Below, one piece after another: positions 6,283 to 11,541 of a stretch of 11,541 nt of DNA. This DNA is from an uncultured Streptococcus sp. GTDB taxonomy: Bacteria > Bacillota > Bacilli > Lactobacillales > Streptococcaceae. Positions within the stretch are counted from its first letter, which is position 1. Each line of letters starts with the position of its first letter. The notes under the pieces were generated by a model, which had not been told where the DNA came from, ran no database searches, and was given only the letters and a program-made list of their open reading frames with translations. The stretch spans positions 1 through 11,541 of the forward strand of contig CABPWC010000049.1 of assembly GCA_902461025.1 (NCBI GenBank), written 5' to 3'. Made by a program: the position numbers and the translations under genes.

Positions 6283-6311
6283 ATGACTTTCCTTATCAAA
6301 AATGGTAAAAT
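6283..6311 (+). promoter_or_regulatory. Promoter of galE
   Basis: Extended -10 TGG-TAAAAT (hexamer 6306-6311), with ATGACT (6283-6288, 4 of 6 matches to TTGACA) 17 bp upstream. Predicted start near 6318 gives a leader of about 25 nt. I see no catabolite-responsive element in this short leader. Confidence 0.6.
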
Positions 6312-6343
6312 GAAAAAAATAATTCAAGAATAGAGGAAAAATG

Positions 6344-7363
6344 ATGCAAGAAAAGATTTTGGTAACAGGTGGAGCAGGTTTTATCGGAACTCACACTGTC
6401 ATCGAACTGGTCCAAACTGGACATCAGGTTGTTGTGGTGGATAACTTGGTCAACAGTAGCCGTAAAAGTTTAGAAGTAGTGGAAAGAATTACAGGAGTTG
6501 AGATTCCTTTTTATGAAGCTGATATCCGAGATACGGATACACTTCGCGATATTTTCAAACATGAAGAGCCAACAGGTGTGATTCATTTTGCTGGTTTGAA
6601 GGCAGTTGGTGAGTCAACTCGTATCCCTCTTGCCTACTATGATAACAATATTGCTGGTACAGTTAGCCTTTTGAAGGCAATGGAAGAAAACAACTGTAAG
6701 AACATTATCTTCAGTTCTTCAGCAACAGTTTATGGAGATCCACATACTGTTCCAATCCTAGAAGATTTCCCACTTTCAGCTACCAACCCTTATGGCCGTA
6801 CCAAGCTTATGCTGGAAGAAATCTTGACAGATATCCATAAAGCAGATTCAGAGTGGAACGTTGTCTTACTTCGTTACTTCAACCCAATTGGTGCGCATGA
6901 GAGTGGTGATTTAGGTGAAAATCCAAACGGTATTCCAAACAACCTTTTGCCATATGTGACACAAGTCGCAGTTGGCAAGTTAGAACAAGTTCAAGTCTTC
7001 GGAGATGACTACGATACTGAAGATGGAACAGGTGTTCGTGACTATATCCACGTCGTTGACCTGGCCAAAGGGCACGTTGCCGCCCTTAAGAAGCTTCAAA
7101 AAGGCTCAGGACTCAATGTGTATAACCTTGGGACTGGAAAAGGCTACTCAGTTCTTGAAATTATCCAAAATATGGAAAAAGCTGTTGGACGCCCAATTCC
7201 ATACCGTATTGTTGAACGTCGCCCTGGTGATATTGCAGCTTGCTACTCAGACCCAGCAAAAGCTAAGGAAGAGCTAGGTTGGGAAGCAGAACTTGGTATT
7301 ACAGAAATGTGTGAAGATGCATGGCGTTGGCAAAGCAAGCATCCAAATGGATTTGAAGACTAA
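6344..7363 (+). CDS. galE: UDP-glucose 4-epimerase GalE
   Basis: 339 residues, the usual family length. It interconverts UDP-glucose and UDP-galactose, feeding the Leloir pathway and galactose-containing polysaccharides in the cytoplasm. NAD-binding Rossmann motif TGGAGFIG is at 8-15; HFAGLKAVGES (81-91) is the conserved NAD-side loop; SSSATVYG (124-131) and the Y150xxxK154 pair form the catalytic site; RYFNPIGAH, GVRDYIHV and RRPGD are typical substrate-side motifs. AGAGG precedes tandem ATG codons: the second (6344, spacing 7) is preferred; starting at 6341 would add one Met. It has its own promoter and a strong terminator, and no other gal genes are nearby, so it is a stand-alone epimerase. 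Streptococci often carry a second galE within a gal operon, so this copy may serve mainly polysaccharide precursor supply. Confidence 0.96.
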   Translation: MQEKILVTGGAGFIGTHTVIELVQTGHQVVVVDNLVNSSRKSLEVVERITGVEIPFYEADIRDTDTLRDIFKHEEPTGVIHFAGLKAVGESTRIPLAYYDNNIAGTVSLLKAMEENNCKNIIFSSSATVYGDPHTVPILEDFPLSATNPYGRTKLMLEEILTDIHKADSEWNVVLLRYFNPIGAHESGDLGENPNGIPNNLLPYVTQVAVGKLEQVQVFGDDYDTEDGTGVRDYIHVVDLAKGHVAALKKLQKGSGLNVYNLGTGKGYSVLEIIQNMEKAVGRPIPYRIVERRPGDIAACYSDPAKAKEELGWEAELGITEMCEDAWRWQSKHPNGFED

Positions 7364-7377
7364 TCGTTTGATTAAAT

Positions 7378-7407
7378 AAAAAAAGAGGAAGTAATTCCTC
7401 TTTTTTT
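7378..7407 (+). terminator. Rho-independent terminator of galE
   Basis: A perfect 13-bp inverted repeat (7378-7390 with 7395-7407) around loop GTAA, core GAGGAA/TTCCTC, flanked by seven A on the left and seven T on the right. The symmetry makes it able to act on both strands. It ends 44 nt after the galE stop. Confidence 0.95.
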
Positions 7408-7614
7408 ATAACTTTATATGTGGTTGAAATAAAAAATTTGATTAGTGCTTAAGTGATAGAAAAATGTCTTAAAAGAACGGTTTATTTATTATTGAAATGC
7501 TGGAACAAATAAAAGAAAAATTGTATAAAAATAGCTAGCAAAAGACTATAATTTTCTAGAAAAATATGCTAAACTAGAAGGAGTGGAAAATGGAGATTTA
7601 TGTTCCACTAAAAT
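7408..7614. other. A/T-rich gap between galE terminator and ferredoxin gene
   Basis: About 207 bp with no sizeable gene. It contains TATAAT at 7547-7552 with no well-spaced -35, a TGC-TAAACT extended -10-like element at 7567-7575, and a GAAGGAG ribosome binding site leading into a 13-codon ORF. These parts look like the front of a gene whose body is missing, or a very small gene or RNA. Confidence 0.35.
7582..7609. repeat. Inverted repeat spanning the start of the 13-codon ORF
   Basis: AGTGGAA (7582-7588) and TTCCACT (7603-7609) are perfect 7-bp arms with a 14-nt centre that holds the ATG. In RNA the left arm overlaps the last bases of the GAAGGAG site, so the stem would hide the start. On the minus strand the same stem lies just past the ferredoxin stop, but no T-tract follows, so it is not a standard terminator for that gene. 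Confidence 0.4.
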
Positions 7615-7631
7615 TTAAGATTCATCTATGA
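7590..7631 (+). CDS. Doubtful 13-residue small ORF with a good ribosome binding site
   Basis: The ORF encodes MEIYVPLKFKIHL and ends with TGA. GAAGGAG lies 6-7 nt before the ATG, as strong as any site in the window. It overlaps the last 17 bases of the ferredoxin gene on the other strand. I recognise no family. It could be a small peptide gene, the 5' stump of a lost gene, or chance. The nearby TATAAT supplies only a weak promoter argument. Confidence 0.2.
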   Translation: MEIYVPLKFKIHL

Positions 7632-7818
7632 TTAGAGCACGAGTAGGGCAATTTTTAACGGCTTCTAAAGCATCGTCGCTACAAGGAATTTCTTTCTCTA
7701 ATTGTTCAGGATCATCGAAAAAACGGACGATACCATTATCATGGTAATCAAATAATTCTGAATAAGTTTGGCAGAGCCCACAGGCGATGCAACGTTCGGG
7801 TATAAGTCTAATCTTCAT
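7615..7818 (-). CDS. fer: Small 4Fe-4S ferredoxin
   Basis: 67 residues, matching single-cluster ferredoxins of Firmicutes, which carry one low-potential electron in the cytoplasm. Cluster ligands are Cys10, Cys13 and Cys16 (CIACGLC) plus Cys57 (NCPTRA); an extra Cys46 lies in EIPCSDD. The protein is acidic, as is usual. The start at 7818 is chosen because MKIRLIPERC is the expected N-terminus; a longer frame from 7884 would add 22 hydrophobic residues and would cross the promoter. No Shine-Dalgarno precedes the ATG, and the -10 ends only 6 nt before it, so the mRNA is probably leaderless. Partner enzymes are not evident nearby. It is divergent from the LysM-cmk unit and overlaps it at promoter level. 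Confidence 0.9.
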   Translation of the reverse strand: MKIRLIPERCIACGLCQTYSELFDYHDNGIVRFFDDPEQLEKEIPCSDDALEAVKNCPTRALIIDES

Positions 7819-7824
7819 ATTTAT

Positions 7825-7853
7825 ATTGTAATAAGAAACTAAAAAAAACTCAA
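7825..7853 (-). promoter_or_regulatory. Promoter of the ferredoxin gene
   Basis: Minus strand -35 TTGAGT (7848-7853), 17-bp spacer rich in T, -10 TACAAT (7825-7830). Six bases separate the -10 from the ATG, so the start of transcription should fall on or next to A7818. The -35 shares two bases with the ribosome binding site of the LysM gene on the plus strand. Confidence 0.65.
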
Positions 7854-7863
7854 GGAGTAAGAT

Positions 7864-8355
7864 ATGGAAAAGGAACCGTGGCAAGAAGATATTTATGAAA
7901 ATCAGGAAGAAGAATCAAGAACAGAACGTCGTCAACGAAACAAAAAAGGTTCAGGTATCGTGGCCAATCGTATTTTGACTGTCTTGGCAATTCTATTCTT
8001 TGTGATTGTTGTTGGGATGGTAGTTGTATTAGTCTACTTGTCATCAGGCGGAAGTGACCGCACTTCAGCTTTGAAAGATTTTTATGATCCTTCAGTTCCA
8101 AAAGTAGAGGAAGTCACAACAGTGGCTACTACTGCTCAGTCAACAGAGGCAACTGAAGCAGTGACAACCCAACAAGAGCATACAGAGGCGCATACTGACT
8201 CTGAAGGAACAATCACAGTCTTACCAGGAGAAGGTGAAGCAGCTATTGCAGCTCGTGCTGGGATCTCTATTGCTCAACTTGAAGCCTTGAATCCTGGTCA
8301 TATGTCTTCAGGAACTTGGTTTGCAAATCCTGGTGATGTCCTTAAGACAAGATAG
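7864..8355 (+). CDS. Membrane-anchored LysM-domain protein (SAG1386/EF1546 type)
   Basis: 163 residues; AAGGAG lies 6 nt before the ATG. Residues 1-33 are charged and cytoplasmic (acidic, then Arg/Lys-rich RTERRQRNKK), 35-60 form one strong transmembrane helix, and 61-115 form an extracellular linker rich in Thr, Glu and Ala. The C-terminal ~48 residues (from TITVLPGEGEA) form a single LysM module with the typical ALNPG...LxPGxxL pattern (ALNPG at 141-145, NPGDVLK near the end). LysM binds GlcNAc-containing glycans, so this is likely a peptidoglycan-binding surface protein with an N-in, C-out topology. No catalytic domain is present. I recall this family upstream of cmk in streptococci and enterococci; the 8-nt gap to cmk supports one operon. 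No clear own promoter is visible; it would have to lie inside the ferredoxin gene. Confidence 0.87.
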   Translation: MEKEPWQEDIYENQEEESRTERRQRNKKGSGIVANRILTVLAILFFVIVVGMVVVLVYLSSGGSDRTSALKDFYDPSVPKVEEVTTVATTAQSTEATEAVTTQQEHTEAHTDSEGTITVLPGEGEAAIAARAGISIAQLEALNPGHMSSGTWFANPGDVLKTR

Positions 8356-8363
8356 GAGTGACA

Positions 8364-9035
8364 ATGAAAACAATTCAGATTGCTATTGATGGGCCAGCTT
8401 CCAGTGGTAAGAGTACAGTAGCTAAGATTATTGCTAAGGACTTTGGCTATACTTATCTGGATACAGGCGCTATGTATCGTGCGGCGACTTACATCGCATT
8501 GAGAAACCAAATTAGCTCAGATGAGCCATCTCAACTTCTTGAATTATTGGAACAATACCCGATTAGTTTTGGCCGCGCTGAAACAGGAGAACAGCTTGTT
8601 TTTGTTGGAGATGTAGATGTAACAAATCCAATCAGAGAAAATGAAGTAACCAACGCTGTTTCTGCTTTTGCGGCGATTCCAGCTGTTCGTGAAAAATTGG
8701 TAGCCCTCCAGCAAGAAATTGCCCGACAAGGTGGTATCGTTATGGATGGCCGCGATATTGGAACAGTAGTCTTGCCTCAGGCTGAATTGAAGATTTTTCT
8801 AGTAGCATCTGTAGATGAGCGTGCGGAACGTCGTTATAAGGAAAATCTTTCAAAGGGAATCGAAACAGATTTGGAAATTTTGAAAGAGGAGATTGCTGCG
8901 CGTGATTATAAAGATAGTCATCGTGAAACTTCACCTCTCAAGCAAGCTGAGGATGCAATCTATTTGGATACGACTGGCCTCTCTATTTTAGAAGTTGTTG
9001 AAAAAATTAAATCAGAAGCTCAAAAACATCTATAA
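8364..9035 (+). CDS. cmk: Cytidylate kinase Cmk
   Basis: 223 residues, the usual length. It phosphorylates CMP and dCMP with ATP to give the diphosphates, in cytoplasmic pyrimidine salvage and nucleotide turnover. The P-loop is GPASSGKST (10-18); DTGAMYRA (34-41) binds the nucleotide monophosphate; the NMP-binding insert holds NPIRENEVT; MDGRDIGT and the lid with RRYKE and AARDYKDS carry the arginines that hold phosphate. The ATG at 8364 has GGAG 5 nt upstream and gives the expected MKTIQIAID start; a GTG at 8358 would lie inside the ribosome binding site. It starts 8 nt after the LysM gene stop and ends before a strong terminator. Confidence 0.96.
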   Translation: MKTIQIAIDGPASSGKSTVAKIIAKDFGYTYLDTGAMYRAATYIALRNQISSDEPSQLLELLEQYPISFGRAETGEQLVFVGDVDVTNPIRENEVTNAVSAFAAIPAVREKLVALQQEIARQGGIVMDGRDIGTVVLPQAELKIFLVASVDERAERRYKENLSKGIETDLEILKEEIAARDYKDSHRETSPLKQAEDAIYLDTTGLSILEVVEKIKSEAQKHL

Positions 9036-9042
9036 GAACTAT

Positions 9043-9079
9043 AAAAACGATGAACTGAATTTCGGTTTGTCGTTTTTTT
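9043..9079 (+). terminator. Rho-independent terminator of the LysM-cmk unit
   Basis: AAAAACGA (9043-9050) pairs with TCGTTTTT, and inside it AACTG pairs with CGGTT around loop AATTT; a run of seven T (9073-9079) ends it. It starts 8 nt after the cmk stop. Confidence 0.9.
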
Positions 9080-9087
9080 ATCATGAT

Positions 9088-9116
9088 TTGTCAAATAGTC
9101 TGTTTTAAGGTATAAT
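9088..9116 (+). promoter_or_regulatory. Promoter of the phnA-type gene
   Basis: -35 TTGTCA (9088-9093), 17-bp spacer, perfect -10 TATAAT (9111-9116). Predicted start near 9123 gives a leader of about 50 nt ending in AAGGAG, 5 nt before the ATG. Confidence 0.85.
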
Positions 9117-9174
9117 AGTTGCTGTTGAAGAAAATTTGACATTCAAATAATCATAAATTTTTTAAGGAGATAAC

Positions 9175-9513
9175 ATGAGTCAATTACCAAATTGCCCAAA
9201 ATGTAATTCAGAATATGTATATGAAGATGGCGCACTTCTAGTTTGTCCAGAATGTGCTTACGAGTGGAATCCTGCTGAACAAGTTGAATCAGAAGAAGGT
9301 CTTGTTGCTATCGATGCAAATGGAAACAAACTAGCTGATGGAGATACAGTAACCTTGATTAAGGACCTTAAGGTTAAAGGTGCTCCTAAAGACCTCAAAC
9401 AAGGAACTCGTGTGAAAAACATCCGTATTGTTGAAGGTGACCACAACATTGACTGTAAGATTGATGGTTTTGGTGCTATGAAGCTTAAATCAGAATTTGT
9501 GAAGAAGATTTAA
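9175..9513 (+). CDS. PhnA/YjdM zinc-ribbon domain protein
   Basis: 112 residues, full length for the family. The N-terminal zinc ribbon has Cys7-x2-Cys10 and Cys24-x2-Cys27 (CPKC...CPEC), followed by EW, and a PhnA domain of SH3-like beta strands fills about 44-112 (GLVAIDANGNKL, GDTVTLIKDLKVKG, KLKSEFVKK). The family was once named alkylphosphonate uptake or phosphonoacetate hydrolase by association with E. coli phnA; that name rests on weak grounds for the short zinc-ribbon form, and no phosphonate genes are present here. Function is unknown. AAGGAG lies 5 nt before the ATG. The membrane protein gene begins 2 nt after the stop, so the two are co-transcribed. Confidence 0.92.
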   Translation: MSQLPNCPKCNSEYVYEDGALLVCPECAYEWNPAEQVESEEGLVAIDANGNKLADGDTVTLIKDLKVKGAPKDLKQGTRVKNIRIVEGDHNIDCKIDGFGAMKLKSEFVKKI

Positions 9514-9515
9514 TC

Positions 9516-10148
9516 ATGATTAAAAATGAAAAAGTAATATTTTATAGTCGTATCTTTTTATTTATAGCAGCCTTTACCGGTGTATACTTGGAGATTACCA
9601 AGCGCGGTGGTTTAGGGATGTTGCTTTATTACACTGTGCTTTCTAACCTTTTGGTTGTACTTTTTACAGGTTATCTTTTGTTAAAGATGCGAAGTGGTGG
9701 TGATAGTTGGCAGAGTCCTGGTATTCTACGTCTCAAAGGTGGCGTCACTATGAGTATTATGATTACTTGTGTCATCTATCATTTCATGCTAGCTCCTTTG
9801 ACGACAGATTTTTACCGTTTGGAAAATTTCCTTTGCCATTATATTGTCCCTCTCTGGTTTTTAGCAGATACAATTATTTTTGATAAGAGTCGTCAATATA
9901 AGTTAGTTGATCCCATGCTTTGGACTAGCCTTCCTTTGCTTTATATGATTTTTGCCCTCTTAAACGGTTTTGTTCTAAAGATGGATGTCCCTAATGCTAA
10001 GGATAGTCCCTTCCCTTATTTCTTTTTGAATGCTACCAAACATGGTTGGGGCTTTGTCTTTAAATGGGCAGCAACTATCTTTGTTGCCTACATGGTTTCA
10101 GGATATCTCTTTTATCTTGTGAAAAGTATTAAAAAATCTAAGAAATAA
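9516..10148 (+). CDS. Six-TM integral membrane protein, Pr6Pr-type family, function unknown
   Basis: 210 residues with about six predicted transmembrane segments (roughly 8-24, 33-57, 74-94, 105-121, 133-154, 177-203) and a Lys-rich cytoplasmic tail (KSIKKSKK). Conserved-looking polar residues sit at membrane positions, notably His90 in VIYHF and His108-Tyr in CHYIVPLWFLAD. I recall streptococcal proteins of this kind under the Pr6Pr label, with no established activity; a distant tie to FAR-17a/AIG1-like proteins is possible but not shown. The gene starts 2 nt after the phnA-type stop with only a weak ribosome binding site (GAAGAAG), so translation probably depends on coupling. A strong terminator follows at once. 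Confidence 0.75.
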   Translation: MIKNEKVIFYSRIFLFIAAFTGVYLEITKRGGLGMLLYYTVLSNLLVVLFTGYLLLKMRSGGDSWQSPGILRLKGGVTMSIMITCVIYHFMLAPLTTDFYRLENFLCHYIVPLWFLADTIIFDKSRQYKLVDPMLWTSLPLLYMIFALLNGFVLKMDVPNAKDSPFPYFFLNATKHGWGFVFKWAATIFVAYMVSGYLFYLVKSIKKSKK

Positions 10149-10175
10149 AAGTACCCAATGTGGGTGCTTTTTTTT
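10147..10175 (+). terminator. Rho-independent terminator of the phnA-membrane protein unit
   Basis: AAAAGTACCCA (10147-10157) pairs with TGGGTGCTTTT over 11 bp with one wobble and loop ATG, running into eight T (10168-10175). The stem begins inside the stop codon. Confidence 0.9.
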
Positions 10176-10188
10176 GTGATAGAGATAA

Positions 10189-10202
10189 TTGTACCCGGAC
10201 AA
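10189..10202. promoter_or_regulatory. Candidate operator upstream of pdxS
   Basis: TTGTACCCGGACAA is an imperfect palindrome (TTGT/ACAA arms) 17 bp upstream of the pdxS -35. The pdxST genes of Gram-positive bacteria are often activated by the MocR-type regulator PdxR, and an upstream dyad at this distance would fit activator binding. A second loose dyad with TGTA/TACA ends lies near the transcription start (10253-10268). The link to PdxR is inference; no pdxR gene is in view. Confidence 0.3.
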
Positions 10203-10218
10203 ATCAATTTATTTTATC

Positions 10219-10247
10219 TTGTTATGCAGTCTTTTATACCTTACAAT
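10219..10247 (+). promoter_or_regulatory. Promoter of pdxST
   Basis: -35 TTGTTA (10219-10224), 17-bp spacer, -10 TACAAT (10242-10247). Predicted start near 10254 gives a leader of about 32 nt with GAGGAAG before the ATG. Confidence 0.65.
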
Positions 10248-10285
10248 AAAACTGTAGCTACTAATACAAGTAATGAGGAAGAAAA

Positions 10286-11161
10286 ATGACTGAAAATCGT
10301 TATGAATTAAATAAGAATTTGGCACAGATGCTTAAGGGTGGCGTCATCATGGATGTTCAAAATCCTGAACAGGCAAGAATTGCTGAGGCTGCAGGTGCGG
10401 CAGCAGTGATGGCTTTGGAACGAATCCCAGCAGATATTCGTGCAGCGGGTGGTGTCTCTCGCATGAGTGATCCAAAGATGATTAAGGAAATCCAAGAAGC
10501 AGTCAGCATTCCAGTTATGGCCAAGGTTCGAATTGGGCATTTTGTTGAAGCACAGATCTTAGAAGCCATCGAGATTGACTATATCGATGAGAGCGAAGTT
10601 CTATCTCCAGCTGACGATCGTTTCCATGTGGACAAGAAAGAATTTCAAGTTCCTTTTGTTTGTGGTGCTAAAGACCTAGGAGAAGCCTTGCGCCGTATCG
10701 CTGAAGGAGCTTCTATGATCCGTACAAAAGGGGAACCAGGAACAGGAGACATCGTTCAGGCGGTTCGTCATATGCGTATGATGAATCAAGAAATTCGCCG
10801 CATTCAAAACCTCCGTGAGGACGAGTTATATGTTGCTGCAAAAGAACTCCAAGTACCTGTAGAATTAGTTCAATATGTCCACGAAAATGGGAAATTACCA
10901 GTTGTTAACTTTGCAGCTGGAGGCGTTGCAACACCAGCGGACGCTGCTCTTATGATGCAGCTAGGTGCAGAAGGTGTCTTTGTTGGCTCAGGGATTTTCA
11001 AGTCAGGTGATCCTGTTAAACGTGCAGCAGCCATTGTCAAGGCTGTTACCAATTATCAGAATCCTCAAATTCTGGCTCAAATCTCGGAAGACTTAGGAGA
11101 AGCCATGGTTGGTATCAATGAGAATGAAATCCAAATTCTCATGGCAGAGCGAGGAAAATAG
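10286..11161 (+). CDS. pdxS: Pyridoxal 5'-phosphate synthase lyase subunit PdxS
   Basis: 291 residues, full length. PdxS builds PLP directly from ribose 5-phosphate, glyceraldehyde 3-phosphate and ammonia in the DXP-independent pathway, in a complex of 12 PdxS and 12 PdxT. It is a (beta/alpha)8 barrel: Asp23 in IMDVQNP, the ribose-phosphate Schiff-base lysine Lys80 in PVMAKVRIGH, and Lys148 in IRTKGEPGTGD, the swinging lysine that moves the intermediate. The phosphate-binding FAAGGVATP and VGSGIFKS loops are intact in the C-terminal half. GAGG precedes the ATG by about 7 nt. pdxT follows directly after the stop. Confidence 0.97.
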   Translation: MTENRYELNKNLAQMLKGGVIMDVQNPEQARIAEAAGAAAVMALERIPADIRAAGGVSRMSDPKMIKEIQEAVSIPVMAKVRIGHFVEAQILEAIEIDYIDESEVLSPADDRFHVDKKEFQVPFVCGAKDLGEALRRIAEGASMIRTKGEPGTGDIVQAVRHMRMMNQEIRRIQNLREDELYVAAKELQVPVELVQYVHENGKLPVVNFAAGGVATPADAALMMQLGAEGVFVGSGIFKSGDPVKRAAAIVKAVTNYQNPQILAQISEDLGEAMVGINENEIQILMAERGK

Positions 11162-11541
11162 ATGAAAATCGGAATCTTGGCCTTGCAAGGTGCCTTTGTA
11201 GAACACGAGAAAATGCTTGCTCAACTAGGAGTTGAAAGTATTGAACTGCGAAACCTAGAAGATTTTCAGCAACATAGAAGTGAGCTATCAGGATTGATTT
11301 TGCCAGGCGGTGAGTCAACGGCCATGGGGAAACTGTTGCGAGATCAGCAGATGCTAATTCCTCTAAGAGAGGCTATTCTCAATGGTTTACCAGTCTTTGG
11401 AACTTGTGCGGGTTTAATTTTGCTAGCAAAACAAATCACTTCTAAAGAGGAAAGCCATCTAGCAACCATGGACATAGTAGTAGAGCGCAATGCCTATGGA
11501 CGTCAGCTAGGAAGCTTTTATACAGAAGCTGACTGCAAGGG
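11162..11541 (+). CDS. pdxT: Pyridoxal 5'-phosphate synthase glutaminase subunit PdxT, 3' end cut by window
   Basis: 126 residues are visible of about 190 expected. PdxT is a class I (triad) glutamine amidotransferase that hydrolyses glutamine and passes ammonia through PdxS. The N-terminus MKIGILALQGAF is typical; PGGEST (48-53) forms the oxyanion-side loop, and Cys82 in GTCAGLILL is the nucleophile. The catalytic His and Glu near the C-terminus lie outside the window. The ATG directly follows the pdxS TAG, and its ribosome binding site, GAGG, sits inside the last pdxS codons, so the two are co-transcribed and translationally coupled. Confidence 0.96.
   Translation, partial: MKIGILALQGAFVEHEKMLAQLGVESIELRNLEDFQQHRSELSGLILPGGESTAMGKLLRDQQMLIPLREAILNGLPVFGTCAGLILLAKQITSKEESHLATMDIVVERNAYGRQLGSFYTEADCK

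Noticed and set aside
7819..7884. N-terminal extension of the ferredoxin by 22 hydrophobic residues, resembling a signal sequence
   Set aside because: It crosses the promoter and the neighbour's ribosome binding site; cytoplasmic ferredoxins of this type begin near MKIRLIPERC.
8358..8363. cmk start at GTG 8358
   Set aside because: The GTG is part of the ribosome binding region (GGAGTG); the ATG at 8364 has proper spacing and the expected N-terminus.
1..11541. Search for CRISPR arrays, insertion sequences, BOX/RUP elements, toxin-antitoxin or defence genes
   Set aside because: No repeated spacer pattern, transposase, long terminal inverted repeats or defence protein motifs were seen by eye; all long frames are explained by housekeeping genes.

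Overview
The window looks like a core chromosomal segment of a mitis-group Streptococcus close to S. pneumoniae, S. mitis or S. oralis. The base composition is low in G+C. Ribosome binding sites are AAGGAG-type, promoters often carry TGn extended -10 boxes, and most genes are recognisable from memory as pneumococcal-type proteins (Exp7, TrmK, Nif3, GalE, Cmk, PdxS/PdxT). No phage, insertion sequence, CRISPR array or obvious foreign island is visible.

Left end (1-345), minus strand. A tRNA-Thr(GGU) gene has its own consensus promoter and terminator. One base past that terminator lies a second strong promoter, which drives an RNA running out of the window at base 1. Its first ~90 nt look structured: a GAAA-capped hairpin, a 15-codon leader-like ORF and a sequestered Shine-Dalgarno. 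I cannot name its family or its downstream gene.

Region 346-3600. A PlsC-like acyltransferase (minus) is divergent from exp7 (plus), a 778-residue CtpE-type P-type ATPase ending at a good terminator. Exp7 has Lys where most cation pumps have Glu in the M4 PEGL motif.

Region 3600-7410. trmK, a Nif3/DUF34 protein and a DadA-like FAD oxidoreductase form a tight operon (14-nt overlap, then a 16-nt gap). galE follows with its own extended -10 promoter and ends at a perfect terminator.

Region 7410-9080. About 200 bp hold only a doubtful 13-codon ORF and an inverted repeat. Next come a small 4Fe-4S ferredoxin gene (minus) and, divergently, a membrane-anchored LysM protein plus cmk (plus, 8-nt gap). 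The ferredoxin promoter overlaps the LysM gene's ribosome binding site.

Region 9080-11541. A PhnA/YjdM zinc-ribbon protein and a six-TM membrane protein form a two-gene unit. They are followed by pdxS and the start of pdxT, which encode the two subunits of pyridoxal 5'-phosphate synthase; pdxT is cut by the window end.

I see no clearly new multi-gene system. The best leads are the structured minus-strand RNA at the left edge, two genes that look leaderless (exp7 and the ferredoxin gene, whose ATGs sit 7 and 6 nt past the -10 with no Shine-Dalgarno), and the Lys substitution in the Exp7 ion path.
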